Source: Salisediminibacterium halotolerans (GTDB lineage: Bacteria; Bacillota; Bacilli; Bacillales; Salisediminibacteriaceae). Taken from it: a stretch of 64,000 nt of DNA. The position numbers and the translations under genes are program-made. How positions within the stretch are numbered: the stretch's first letter is position 1; every line of letters begins with the position of its first letter. The notes below the pieces were generated by a model. It searched no databases, was not told the DNA's origin, and saw nothing but the letters and a program-made list of their open reading frames with translations. The stretch is taken from assembly GCF_003814815.1 (NCBI RefSeq), contig NZ_RKQQ01000002.1, positions 62,001 to 126,000 of the forward strand, given 5' to 3'. Shown here one piece after another: positions 42,115 to 51,879 of this stretch.

Positions 42115-43773
42115 ATGAAAGTAATCATTATCGGTTCAGTAGCGGCGGGAACCTCCGTCGGCGCCAAAGCACGACGAAACAGGGAAGATATTGAGATCAC
42201 GGTATATGACCGAGATGAACACATTTCATATTCGGGCTGCGGGATTCCTTATTACGTCGGCGGAGAAGTCGATGAACTCGATGAATTGGCTCCGCGTGAT
42301 CCTAAGTGGTTCAAGAAGCGTTATGAAATGAACGTGCAAACGGGCTGTGAAGTCACGGCAGTTGATCCCTCAACCCAGGAGGTCACAGTTAAAGATTTAC
42401 AAAGCGGCGATGAGTGGACAGACAGCTATGATGAACTTGTCTTAGCGACAGGAGCTGTCAGCACGATTCCGCCTGTATCGGGGACAGAAAAAGACAATGT
42501 CTTTACAGTCCGCAATATGCGTGATGCAGAGTCACTCAGAAACTGGGCAGACGGACCATCCGCAAAAAAAGCAGTGATTGTCGGAGGCGGATTTATCGGT
42601 TTGGAAATGGCGGAACAGCTCACTTACCGCGGCATTAAAGTTTCGCTCGTTGAACGGCTTCCGCAAGTCATGCCCGGGCTTGATGAGGATATGGCCTTTC
42701 GGCTTTATAAACATCTGCAAGAACACGGTGTTGATGTCTACTTAGGTCAATCGGTACAAGCAGTCACAGGTAAACAGGCAGCCGATGGTGTGACGATCGA
42801 TACGGGTGAAAAAATTGCCGGTGATGCGGTGATATTTGCCTCCGGCGTCAAGCCGAATACAGCGTTAGCCGAAGAAATCGGTGCAGAAATTGGCGTTACA
42901 GGCGCGATTAAAGTGAATACGAAGATGCAGACGACGGTCCCGCATGTCTATGCCGCCGGCGATGCAGCGGAAAGCTTTTTTCAGCCGACCGGGGAAGCGA
43001 TGTGGCGGCCGCTCGGCTCGACAGCAAACAAAATGGGTCGCATTGCCGGCAGCGTGATTACCGGTGAAGAGGCGCATCACCGGGGGATATTAGGGACAGG
43101 TATTTTTAAGATGTTTGATTTAACCGTTGCCCAAACCGGATTGACCGAAGCGGAAGCGAGGGAAAAGGGTTACGATCCGGCCGTCCTGCACAACCTGAAG
43201 CCGGACAAGCCCCCGTATGCAGGGGGGAAAGAAATGGTTATTAAGGCGGTCGCAAACCGGGTAGACGGAAAGATGCTCGGAGTGCAAATCGTCGGCGAAC
43301 AAGGTGTCGACAAACGGATTGATGTGTTTGCGACAGCGATCACGTTCGGAGCGAAGGCCGAAGATTTGTTTCACCTTGACCTGGCCTATGCACCGCCGTT
43401 TGCAACGACGAAAGATCCGGTCATGTACACCGGCATGGCACTGAATAACGATGTGAACGGCACGGCACAATTAATTACCCCGGACGATCTTGAACGGCGC
43501 AAGGCTTCTGGCGAAGCTTTTCAAATTATTGATACACGCTCACCTAAACAGTTTGCTGAATCAGCCGTTGACGATGCGGTGAATATCCCGTTAGCAGATT
43601 TGCGGAGCCGGGTAACATTATTAAATCCCGATGTTCCTACGGTGACTTACTGCAACAGCGGAACGACCGGGAATGCAGCGCAAAATATTTTGCGCAATTA
43701 CGGTTTTACTGAAGTGTATAATTTGTCCGGCGGAAATAAAAATTATCAAATGATGAAAAAGCAAACCAGCTGA
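42115..43773 (+). CDS. cdr: CoA-disulfide reductase with C-terminal rhodanese domain
   Basis: 552 residues from ATG 42115, which has GAGAGG upstream. FAD/NAD(P)H disulfide-reductase fold: MKVIIIGSVAAGTSVGAKARR, single active-site Cys in SYSGCGIPYY (about 43), second nucleotide site VIVGGGFIGLEMAE. C-terminal rhodanese (about 460-552) with active-site loop CNSGTTG. It reduces CoA disulfide, CoA persulfide or polysulfide. Its place at the end of the ars operon is unusual; it may keep thiols reduced while arsenite binds them, or act on thio-arsenicals. Confidence 0.9.
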   Translation: MKVIIIGSVAAGTSVGAKARRNREDIEITVYDRDEHISYSGCGIPYYVGGEVDELDELAPRDPKWFKKRYEMNVQTGCEVTAVDPSTQEVTVKDLQSGDEWTDSYDELVLATGAVSTIPPVSGTEKDNVFTVRNMRDAESLRNWADGPSAKKAVIVGGGFIGLEMAEQLTYRGIKVSLVERLPQVMPGLDEDMAFRLYKHLQEHGVDVYLGQSVQAVTGKQAADGVTIDTGEKIAGDAVIFASGVKPNTALAEEIGAEIGVTGAIKVNTKMQTTVPHVYAAGDAAESFFQPTGEAMWRPLGSTANKMGRIAGSVITGEEAHHRGILGTGIFKMFDLTVAQTGLTEAEAREKGYDPAVLHNLKPDKPPYAGGKEMVIKAVANRVDGKMLGVQIVGEQGVDKRIDVFATAITFGAKAEDLFHLDLAYAPPFATTKDPVMYTGMALNNDVNGTAQLITPDDLERRKASGEAFQIIDTRSPKQFAESAVDDAVNIPLADLRSRVTLLNPDVPTVTYCNSGTTGNAAQNILRNYGFTEVYNLSGGNKNYQMMKKQTS

Positions 43774-43818
43774 AAAAAACCTGGAGGAACAGTCGTCATT
43801 GTTCCTCCAGGGTTTTAA
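43773..43818. terminator. bidirectional terminator
   Basis: AACCTGGAGGAACA ... TGTTCCTCCAGGGTT. Ends the ars operon and the convergent membrane-protein gene. Confidence 0.9.
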
Positions 43819-43824
43819 ATCGAG

Positions 43825-44457
43825 TCAGCCGAGAATAAAGGCCGTTACGCCCGGCAATAACAGCACCGCACCGGGAATGAGGTGAAACATCGCCCGCTTT
43901 ACCGGCGCGGTAGCAGAGTTAACTTGATGAAGCCGTTCGATTAATTCTTCCGCCCGCGGTGCAAGCTTATGTGTGAATCCGTCGCGTTCAATATCAATAA
44001 TCGTCCGTTTATCTGTTTTTGAGCCGAACAGATGCCGTTCTTCTACGACGGCATGAAAAGAAACATCATCGTCAACTTCGAACACGGTGAGCCCGTCGTC
44101 ACTGCGAATCGTCTTTTTATAAGAAAGACCTTCATCTTCGAGCCAAGCGAAAAGCTCCCGTTCCGCTTCGTGATACGTCATTTGATACGCTTCAATCGTG
44201 AACTTTCTTATCCGCAAGGTTGTCACTAACAGAGTGAGCACAATAAAAGCGAGGAGAAACCACGGCAGGGAAGCCGCGCCTGAATCCGACACGATGTACA
44301 TGAAACCGAGCACAATCGCGACAGCAATAACGGCCCTCGATTTGGAAATAGGTCCAACAATCCCGTTGCCGTTCATAAGTTTGAAGCCTTTGATTAACAG
44401 CGGAATGCTGAATATGAGCAGGAAATTTAGAAGTTCATTGATTACATAAGGATCCAC
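43825..44457 (-). CDS. membrane protein with cytosolic insert, unknown
   Basis: 210 residues starting at GTG 44457 (GGGGTGATACT upstream). Helices at about 8-25, 40-58 and 64-82, then a charged alpha/beta region (about 85-185), and a C-terminal helix (about 190-208). No family recognised. Monocistronic. Confidence 0.7.
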   Translation of the reverse strand: MDPYVINELLNFLLIFSIPLLIKGFKLMNGNGIVGPISKSRAVIAVAIVLGFMYIVSDSGAASLPWFLLAFIVLTLLVTTLRIRKFTIEAYQMTYHEAERELFAWLEDEGLSYKKTIRSDDGLTVFEVDDDVSFHAVVEERHLFGSKTDKRTIIDIERDGFTHKLAPRAEELIERLHQVNSATAPVKRAMFHLIPGAVLLLPGVTAFILG

Positions 44458-44616
44458 AGTATCACCCCGTCGGCAAGTTTATGAATTTATCAATCGCCAG
44501 CTTTATCGTACAAAAAGAGTCGGCATTTTTCAATCAAAGCCTGAAATATGGAAAAGAAGCAGCCGAAACATAACAGGGCTCCGTGCGTCGTATATGACGC
44601 CGAAGCCCTGAAGTCG

Positions 44617-47600
44617 TTAAGCGAGTGTAATGTTCATTTTCGTGATATCGCCGTTGCGCAAAGCTTTTGCTTCTTGAGCAGGCAGAAAGTCTTGCTCGCA
44701 GACAGCTGTTTCGCCGTTTTTATACGTCAGTTCGTAACTTGCCGGCGCTGCGCCGTTTGCGCCGAATGTTGATTTACGCGCAGGATTGAGATACGTCACT
44801 TCGCAGGAACCGAGAAGCTTAAATTGAAGCTTACCGCCGTCGGTGAACATCCAGTCGATCAGCTTCGGCTCGAGGCGAAAGGTCAGCTCACCGTTTTCAA
44901 TGCTGAACAGTTTTTCGCCCGTGAGCATGACTTGACGCATTTGCAAAAATTCAACCGTCGATCCGCTTAAGCGGGCGACAAAACCGCGGCCGTGCGAATC
45001 AGGATCCGGATTGGCGGAACTCGCAATGAAAGACGAGTTCTCCAGCGTGCTTCGGCCGTAAACCGCCGGGTCGAGAAACGGAATCAACGCCGTTTCGATA
45101 TCGCGATAAAACGCCTCGGTAAGGCCTGATTTCAAAATCTCAAGCAAATACTTATACTCCATGTGGAGAAAGATCGATTCATTTTCCAGCCAGCCCGGCG
45201 TGAACGATCGCACTCGTCCGAGTTCGGCAGGTTCATTGGCCAGCGATTCGGATGTACGGTACATGCCGAGTTTTTCATCGTAGATCGCTGATTCTCTTAC
45301 GGCGTTGTAGATCGTTTCCGCTTCCTGCTCATTCGACGTTATTTTCAGCTGTTTGACCGCACCTTCCAAGAAATTCGGGACGGCTTTAGGCTGAAGCGCA
45401 CTTCCCGAGATAATCTCGTCGATCGTTGCGTTCTCGGCTGCTTCAAAATAGAAGTAGGTCGGAATCGGTGTCTTATACGCTTCGGCTTGTTCAATCCCTC
45501 TTTCTACCCGTACTTTCATCACGTGAATGAGCTCTGTAAGCGATTCGGTGGAGAAGGCAATTTCCTCACCGGAGATACCGCCGATAATCGTTTCGCGATA
45601 GTTTTCTTTTGCGGTTGTTATCTTGTCCCAACGCTCTGTTTCCGACAGCGCCGGGTCGTTAACCGCGGAAAGAAGCGCGTTTGACAGCACGGCAGCTTCT
45701 TTCGGCAAAACGGCCTCGCCGCTGTGCGCGACCGGCTCAAGAATGCCGATCAACCGCCGCAGTTCCAACAGCTCAGATGTTCCTGCGCCAAGCATCCCCG
45801 GCAAACCGTTTAAGGAATCATTCCAGCCCGGTTTTCCGGCCTCCATTTCGATGCCGAGTCCGTATGGAGCCATCGTCGCTGTTTTTAACAGCGCGAGATG
45901 AAGCAGCTTCGAAAAGAGATTTGTACGGTACGGTTTCCCGCTGCCGAATTGATCATGGATCCAATCTTGTTCCATCGGCTCTTCCGATTCGACAACCGCT
46001 TTGTATTGCCGGACGTGACCGTTTTCAAGCGAAAGCCTTTCACTGCGGGGCAAAACACGCGCCGGACTGTTGTAATACATATATTTTCGCTCGAAAAAGA
46101 AGGTTTCTTCATGATCCGGATAAATATTGAGAAAGCTTTCAATCAGATCGAGATTGTACGTCCAATGATCGGTCCAAAATCCTTCTTTATGCGCCGCTTG
46201 ATGTTCTTCTTCAGCGTCAGCCATGACCGCAGATATAAACGCATGAAATGGTTGAAGCAGTTCGATATTCTCGTCGGTCACATAACGGTACAGTTCTCCC
46301 GGGGTAAACGTGCCGGTGAAATACTGCTGAAGTTTTTGCTGACTTTTGCCGTCCGTCGTTGCTTTTTCCGCATGTAAACGGGCGTTGTCATCTGAGAGCC
46401 GGAAGCGGACGCCGCGGATTTCCAGCGGATTGTACCCGTCCAGTTGAATCAGATTCATAAACTGCACGACATTGGCATCGTAGACAGCCGGCTCGAAAAA
46501 GATATCACAGCGCCGGTTTTGATTAATGTCGCGGTAATTGCCGTTACCTTGCGAATAAAATTCCGGGCTGATTGAGAAGAAATTATAATCGCGCTCTAAG
46601 TCTCCGTGTTTGCGTGAGTAGAGATAGTAAACGGACTGGTTGTCACCATCGGTAAACCGATGGGGAAATCCGCCGCGCAAGCCGTTATCGAGATAACTCT
46701 GTCTTGCGTAGGCATCAAAGTACGGCTGACCTGACTTCGTCTCAACCGGTTCCGTCAACGGATCGGTAATCGTTTCCGCTTCAGCTTCTTTATCTGTAAA
46801 AAAGGAGCGGGTCACCCTCGTATTAGCAAATGTCTCGAAAACTTCTTTTCTTGCGGCATAGCCCGCGACAGACCATAGTTCCAACGGTTGATCGGCGGTG
46901 AGTTCAGCTTCAACAGCTGAAAACGCAGCCGATGTGCGATTGACGGTTTGCTCAGATTTTTGCTGTATGGCTTGCAGTGATTCCGCTCGAAATACAGTCG
47001 GCTGTGATAACGACGTATCTGCACCGAAAATCAGTTCGCGATCGACAATCGGCTGAAGCGGTTTTTCACCGGTGTCTTTTTGCCAAGCGAGGGAGGCATA
47101 AAAATGCCCGTCAAGCACGTCGTGCACTTCGGCAGAGTCGCCCATGCTTCCTCGCAGCGTGTAAAACGGGAAACCCTCGCTCGTGTATTGAACGTCAAAC
47201 CAGCTTTTCAATGTATTGCCAAGCTCCTTATAGGCGCTGTTTGGCACGCCTGCAGGCAGGATGGACGGAATACCGTCCAGCACTTCAAGCGATTTGCTTT
47301 TGCTTCCGGTGTGCTCAAGCGTCACTTTGCGTACGAGCGCGCCGACCGGCGAAGACGGCAGGACAAAATATTTGACCGTCATCGCCAGTTCCTTGGTGCG
47401 ATGATGGTAGTCAAGCTGCAACAGATTTTCCGATACCCGCATGTTCTCCGTTACATCTGGATCGGCAGCTGAAGCGGGGGAGAACGGTTCGATCACAGCC
47501 GTTTCCCCGTTTTCGCTGTATTTAACAAAGGTGCGAAATCCTTGCGTATACACGTTTTGGTACGACTTATCGGCCGGGAAAAATTCCATTAACGCATGGT

Positions 47601-47790
47601 CTTTATCCTGAACGCCGAAACTGGCAATACCTTGGCCGCGGTTGACATAAAACGCCCAAATGGGAATGCCGGTCGGGCCGGCAATCCCAGGGAGAAAGCT
47701 TGCAAAGGGCGGTTGGTACGGGAATTGATGAAATTCAAAGGAACGGTCGTCATGCAATTGATACGGTTTTTGTGAATGCGTCGTTTTCAT
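44617..47790 (-). CDS. GH94-type phosphorylase, probably 1,2-beta-oligoglucan phosphorylase
   Basis: 1057 residues. N-terminal beta-sandwich, (alpha/alpha)6 barrel, with MEAGKPGWNDSLNGLPGML (about 660-680) holding the Asp expected as general acid of GH94. The length suits 1,2-beta-oligoglucan (sophoro-oligosaccharide) phosphorylases better than cellobiose phosphorylases (about 800). It splits beta-glucan oligosaccharides with phosphate to alpha-glucose-1-phosphate, saving ATP. Last gene of the LacI-DUF624-importer operon, overlapping the permease by one base. The exact linkage is inferred from length and context; cellodextrin or laminarin types cannot be excluded. Confidence 0.8.
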   Translation of the reverse strand: MKTTHSQKPYQLHDDRSFEFHQFPYQPPFASFLPGIAGPTGIPIWAFYVNRGQGIASFGVQDKDHALMEFFPADKSYQNVYTQGFRTFVKYSENGETAVIEPFSPASAADPDVTENMRVSENLLQLDYHHRTKELAMTVKYFVLPSSPVGALVRKVTLEHTGSKSKSLEVLDGIPSILPAGVPNSAYKELGNTLKSWFDVQYTSEGFPFYTLRGSMGDSAEVHDVLDGHFYASLAWQKDTGEKPLQPIVDRELIFGADTSLSQPTVFRAESLQAIQQKSEQTVNRTSAAFSAVEAELTADQPLELWSVAGYAARKEVFETFANTRVTRSFFTDKEAEAETITDPLTEPVETKSGQPYFDAYARQSYLDNGLRGGFPHRFTDGDNQSVYYLYSRKHGDLERDYNFFSISPEFYSQGNGNYRDINQNRRCDIFFEPAVYDANVVQFMNLIQLDGYNPLEIRGVRFRLSDDNARLHAEKATTDGKSQQKLQQYFTGTFTPGELYRYVTDENIELLQPFHAFISAVMADAEEEHQAAHKEGFWTDHWTYNLDLIESFLNIYPDHEETFFFERKYMYYNSPARVLPRSERLSLENGHVRQYKAVVESEEPMEQDWIHDQFGSGKPYRTNLFSKLLHLALLKTATMAPYGLGIEMEAGKPGWNDSLNGLPGMLGAGTSELLELRRLIGILEPVAHSGEAVLPKEAAVLSNALLSAVNDPALSETERWDKITTAKENYRETIIGGISGEEIAFSTESLTELIHVMKVRVERGIEQAEAYKTPIPTYFYFEAAENATIDEIISGSALQPKAVPNFLEGAVKQLKITSNEQEAETIYNAVRESAIYDEKLGMYRTSESLANEPAELGRVRSFTPGWLENESIFLHMEYKYLLEILKSGLTEAFYRDIETALIPFLDPAVYGRSTLENSSFIASSANPDPDSHGRGFVARLSGSTVEFLQMRQVMLTGEKLFSIENGELTFRLEPKLIDWMFTDGGKLQFKLLGSCEVTYLNPARKSTFGANGAAPASYELTYKNGETAVCEQDFLPAQEAKALRNGDITKMNITLA

Positions 47791-48629
47791 CAGCTTTTCA
47801 CCGCGCCTTCTGTAATACTGCGGATAAACAAGCGGTTAAACAGCAAGAAGATAATGATTAACGGAACAGTTGCCCAGAATGTACCTGCCAATACCATCCC
47901 GTAGTCCAAGACACGGCCGTCCATTAATGATGCGAGTGCGACTTGAATCGTGTGTGTCGATTGATCCTGCAACACAACAAGCGGCCAGAGGTAATCGCCC
48001 CAGATCGCCATGAAAACGATGATGCCGAGCGTTGCAAACGCAGGCAGGACGATCGGAACAATGATGTTCCAGTAAATCCGGAAGTTGCTGCACCCGTCGA
48101 TGCGGGCGGACTCGATAATATCGTCGGGAACGGCGCTTGCGATGTATTGTCTCATCCAGAAGATGCCGAACGCGTTCATTAATCCTGGTACGATAACAGC
48201 GCGAAGATCACTCAACCAGCCGAGTTCTGTAATGATGAAATATTGCGGAATCAGACTGAGCTGCGGCGGAATCATCATCGTTGCAAGGATGAAGATAAAC
48301 AGTATTGTCCGTCCCGGAAAAATAAATTTAGCAAATGCAAAGCCGGCGAGAGAACATAAGAACAAAACGCCGATTGTAATGCTTGATGAAACGATTAAAG
48401 AGTTGAGCATCGCTTGGAAAAACGGAATGCTGTTGAGTACATTTTGGAAGTTTTCGCCCATGTTCCCGCCTGGAACAACGACCGGCGGTGTCTGGTTGAT
48501 CGCCTGGTTCGTATTTGTGCCCATCACAAACATCCAATAAAACGGGAAGAGGGACGCTAAGGAAACAAGCGTAAGAGCTGTATAGATCAATGCTTTCGCT
48601 GTATTGATTTTCTTTTTTTCCGACTTCAT
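47790..48629 (-). CDS. ABC sugar permease, MalG type
   Basis: 279 residues with six membrane segments. The EAA-loop analogue IESARIDGCSNFRIYWNIIVP (about 170-190) contacts the ATPase. It overlaps the upstream MalF-type gene by 4 bases. No ATPase gene is in the locus, so it probably shares an MsmX-like multitask ATPase encoded elsewhere, as many Bacillus oligosaccharide importers do. Confidence 0.92.
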   Translation of the reverse strand: MKSEKKKINTAKALIYTALTLVSLASLFPFYWMFVMGTNTNQAINQTPPVVVPGGNMGENFQNVLNSIPFFQAMLNSLIVSSSITIGVLFLCSLAGFAFAKFIFPGRTILFIFILATMMIPPQLSLIPQYFIITELGWLSDLRAVIVPGLMNAFGIFWMRQYIASAVPDDIIESARIDGCSNFRIYWNIIVPIVLPAFATLGIIVFMAIWGDYLWPLVVLQDQSTHTIQVALASLMDGRVLDYGMVLAGTFWATVPLIIIFLLFNRLFIRSITEGAVKS

Positions 48630-49624
48630 TTCTTAACACCCACTTTCGACGAACGGCCGATTTTATTCGTGAAGTACATATTCATCGATGAGAATATGAT
48701 CACGATGAAAAATAATACAAGGGCTGCTGCAGAAGCTGTTCCGAATGCATTACTTCCGAAGGCATCGCGGTAAAGGTAAAGTACAACCGTCATCCCTTCA
48801 GGACGAGCTCCGCCTTGGAAAATCTGCGGTTCAGCGAATAATTGCAGCGCTCCGATAGTTGCAGTAAAAACTGTGAAAAGAATAAAAGGTTTGAGCATCG
48901 GGATCGTAATGTATTGAATTTGCTGTCTTAAGCTGGCGCCGTCAATTCGGGCCGCTTCGTATAAATCATTGGGAATACTTTGCATCCCGGCCAAATAAAT
49001 CAGCGTGTTATAACCGACCCAACGCCAGAAAACCATCACCGAAATTGCAATCTTTGTGCCCCATTCTGAACGCGTCCACGTCACCGGGTCGCCGCCGAAA
49101 AACGTAATCGCCTGGTTGACAAGCCCGGATTCTTGGTTGCTGAAAATAACCGAGAAGACAATGGCTACGGCAACGATCGATGTAACGTAAGGAAGAAAAA
49201 TCGCCAGCCGGAAGACGGTTTTCATTCGAATTAACAAGGAATTCAGTGCAAATGCAATCAGGATGGCAGCGATCAGCTGCGGGGCCGTCCCCATAAGCCC
49301 GATCATAATCGTGTTATAAATCGACTTCCAAAAGAGCGGGTCATTAAAAATGATATTAAAGTTATTTAATCCGACAAATTCCATTGGGCCCAGTCCATCC
49401 CAGCTGAAAAATCCGAGATAGAAGCTGAAAAGGATCGGGAAAATTCCGAAGACTGCAAAAAGCAGGTAAAAAGGCGAAATGAAGAGATATCCGGACATCA
49501 TATTTCGCTGTCTTTGCGAATATATCCGCTTTTTCGGCTTTTTATTTGGGTCCTTCGAAGGTTTCTTATCATTTTCATCCGGGCTTCCGATCGCTGTGAG
49601 TTCTTCTTGTTCCTTAGCAGCCAT
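48626..49624 (-). CDS. ABC sugar permease, MalF type
   Basis: 332 residues: a charged 45-residue cytoplasmic lead (NDKKPSKDPNKKPKKRIYSQ), then six membrane segments and the EAA loop YEAARIDGASLRQQIQYITIP (about 222-242). RBS GAGGAGGATCATT. Works with the MalG-type partner and the lipoprotein at 49697. Confidence 0.92.
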   Translation of the reverse strand: MAAKEQEELTAIGSPDENDKKPSKDPNKKPKKRIYSQRQRNMMSGYLFISPFYLLFAVFGIFPILFSFYLGFFSWDGLGPMEFVGLNNFNIIFNDPLFWKSIYNTIMIGLMGTAPQLIAAILIAFALNSLLIRMKTVFRLAIFLPYVTSIVAVAIVFSVIFSNQESGLVNQAITFFGGDPVTWTRSEWGTKIAISVMVFWRWVGYNTLIYLAGMQSIPNDLYEAARIDGASLRQQIQYITIPMLKPFILFTVFTATIGALQLFAEPQIFQGGARPEGMTVVLYLYRDAFGSNAFGTASAAALVLFFIVIIFSSMNMYFTNKIGRSSKVGVKK

Positions 49625-49696
49625 AATGATCCTCCTCGACTATTTATAAAATGCGGGTATGGTGAGTACACCATACCCACAAAGCTTAGCTTTTAA

Positions 49697-51067
49697 TTAT
49701 CTTGAAATACGCTGTTCAACACGCTGTTTAATATCTTCCCACTCGTCTTCAGGATCTACTCCGTCGTAAACGTTGAAGAGACCTTCAATAATTTCTTCGT
49801 TCACATCTCCGTAGTCAGGGCCTTTGTAGACGTAGTCGACATTCTGGGCAGCTTCAGCAAAGATTTCTGCTGTATTTTGTCCGCCGAAGTAGTCGTCAGA
49901 GGAATCCGTGAATTCGTCCATTTCGTACGTATCTACTGTCGACGGGAAGAGACCCATCATTTCGTACGATTTCAGCTGCTGTTCCGGAGCAAGAAGCCAT
50001 GAAGCAAAGTCGTACGCTTCTTCGGCATGTTCCGTTTGGTCAGGGATCGTCAAGTAAGATCCGCCCCAGTTTCCGGCCCCTTCAGGCATAGCGGCAATTC
50101 TCCAGTTTTCCTCGTCCGGTGCATTATCTTTCAAGTTTCCTTGCATCCAAGCAGGTCCGAGCAGTGTCGCGTAGGCGCCTGTGTTCATGCCGTCGCTCCA
50201 CTCAGGCGTCCAGTGTCCGAGGCCGCCGATAATGTCTTCTTCCGTCATTTCAGCTGTGTCAAAGAATGCAGCTCGTACTGGAGACTCATCAATGATCAGC
50301 TCGTCATCTTCGTTAAAGTAACTTTCATCAGCTTGGTCACGTTTTGCGTTGAAAACGGACTCAGGGTTGTCGGCCATCGGCGTGCCTGTTTCTTCAACAA
50401 CTTGTGCCCCGACTTCGCGGTAATCCTCCCAAGTTTCGATTTCAGCTTCGACTTCATCTGGGTCTGTCGGGAGACCGGCATCTTCAAAGACATCTTGGCG
50501 GTAATACATCACCGTCGGTCCGATGTCTGTCGGAATACCGAATTGGAAATCACCGTCGACGTTTTGCGCGTTTTCCCATGACCAGTCGAGGTAATCATCT
50601 GCAATTTCCTCAGCGCCAAGTTCGTTAAGGTCGACGAAACGGTCTTCAGCTTCTTTGTAATTGTCAATGTCACTCTCTTCGATTAAAGCAAGGTCAGGTG
50701 CGCCGCTTCCCGCTGAAAGGGCCGTGAACAAGTTGTTGTGATGGTCTTCCATCTCGATTTCCTGGAATGTAATATTGACATCCGGGTTTTCTTCTACGTA
50801 TTCCTCGGCAAGTTCATCGTAGCCGGTAGCGCCGAACAGCCAGAAAGTAAGTTCAACCTCAGCATCTGCGTCACCGATTTCTTCTACTTCTGCGTCTTCA
50901 GCACCGTCAAGATCTTCATCTACTTCGTTGGCGGCATTGTTGTCATTATTGCCATTGCCTTCATTTGCGTCCGCGCCGTTATTGTCGGCCGCTTCATTAT
51001 TAGCACCGCAGGCAGTTAAAGCCGCTGCCGCTAATGTGAAGGCTGAAATCTTCAAATACTTCTTCAT
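49697..51067 (-). CDS. ABC sugar-binding lipoprotein
   Basis: 456 residues. Lipobox LTAC at about 17-20 after MKKYLKISAFTLAAAALTAC; a long acidic Asn/Asp linker (21-70); then a family 1 solute-binding fold (VELTFWLFGATGYDELAEEY; MYYRQDVFEDAGLP). Captures the oligosaccharide outside the membrane. Extreme acidity fits a saline habitat. Preceded by two LacI-type operators. RBS GGGGGGAATG region. Confidence 0.92.
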   Translation of the reverse strand: MKKYLKISAFTLAAAALTACGANNEAADNNGADANEGNGNNDNNAANEVDEDLDGAEDAEVEEIGDADAEVELTFWLFGATGYDELAEEYVEENPDVNITFQEIEMEDHHNNLFTALSAGSGAPDLALIEESDIDNYKEAEDRFVDLNELGAEEIADDYLDWSWENAQNVDGDFQFGIPTDIGPTVMYYRQDVFEDAGLPTDPDEVEAEIETWEDYREVGAQVVEETGTPMADNPESVFNAKRDQADESYFNEDDELIIDESPVRAAFFDTAEMTEEDIIGGLGHWTPEWSDGMNTGAYATLLGPAWMQGNLKDNAPDEENWRIAAMPEGAGNWGGSYLTIPDQTEHAEEAYDFASWLLAPEQQLKSYEMMGLFPSTVDTYEMDEFTDSSDDYFGGQNTAEIFAEAAQNVDYVYKGPDYGDVNEEIIEGLFNVYDGVDPEDEWEDIKQRVEQRISR

Positions 51068-51105
51068 CTTTCATTCCCCCCGATATAATTTTAAAATTTG
51101 AATTA

Positions 51106-51119
51106 CTAAACCGGTTTCG
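51106..51119. promoter_or_regulatory. LacI-type operator O1 (SBP promoter)
   Basis: CTAAACCGGTTTCG, near-palindrome centred on CCGG, 40 bases upstream of the binding-protein start. Similar to 51194-51207 and 53074-53087. Confidence 0.7.
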
Positions 51120-51193
51120 TGATTGGTAAAAATAAAAGGTTAAATCAGGATTAAAAAATGTTGTATCTTTTTATAATACTGACAAACCCGTCA

Positions 51194-51207
51194 CTAAACC
51201 GTTTTCG
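51194..51207. promoter_or_regulatory. LacI-type operator O2
   Basis: CTAAACCGTTTTCG. O1 and O2 are 88 bases apart, allowing a looped repressor tetramer or double occupancy. Confidence 0.7.
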
Positions 51208-51276
51208 TAACTTAAGCTAAGTGTAGTACCATTTCGCGAAAATGTCAACGCTTTCTTAAAAGATTTTTAACCTTAT

Positions 51277-51879
51277 TTATCCAGAGACTGTTATTTTCTT
51301 GTTATTTTTCGTAATGATCGCCATTATCACGTAGGTCAGAATGCTGGCAGTAAAGAAAAGATGGATAACCGGTGTTAATCCCGCGAGCCAAAAAAGGATG
51401 AATCCGCTTAAAAAGAGTGAAATCGTATCGAACGGAAAACTGATGCCGTAAATCAAAGCCAGCTTCATCGACCGGAAGATACCGATGTTGCTGTGAACAA
51501 TGAGCGGAAGACTGTAAACGACGATCGTTGCATACAGGACAGTCAGAAATATTGCGATTCCGATTGAGATGAAAGCCGCCGGATGATCAATCCGAAACGC
51601 GAGATATAAATTGCTGTAAAGAAAGGCGCCGCCGGCAAGAATAAGCAAAAATAAGATGTTCGCAGAAACAAACCGCTGTTTAAACGTATTGAGAAATAGC
51701 CGGAACATCGAGACATCGATCTGCTCTTCATGTTGCCAGCTGTAGACGACGCGAAAGGCTGCCGCTGTTGCCGGAGCCGCCCCGAAAATACCGAGTCCGG
51801 CAACGGTAAACAGGATCCATAGCAGGTTCAAAGCTGTTAAACGGTAAATCCATTCGGAAAAAAGATGAACTTGTTTCAT
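51277..51879 (-). CDS. DUF624 (YesL-like) membrane protein
   Basis: 200 residues with about five membrane helices. It opens with FSEWIYRLTALNLLWILFTVAG, the hallmark of DUF624 proteins that accompany oligosaccharide ABC importers in Firmicutes. Exact role unknown. Its start overlaps the stop of the LacI-type gene by four bases, so they are co-transcribed, apart from the importer genes, which have their own promoter. Confidence 0.9.
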   Translation of the reverse strand: MKQVHLFSEWIYRLTALNLLWILFTVAGLGIFGAAPATAAAFRVVYSWQHEEQIDVSMFRLFLNTFKQRFVSANILFLLILAGGAFLYSNLYLAFRIDHPAAFISIGIAIFLTVLYATIVVYSLPLIVHSNIGIFRSMKLALIYGISFPFDTISLFLSGFILFWLAGLTPVIHLFFTASILTYVIMAIITKNNKKITVSG

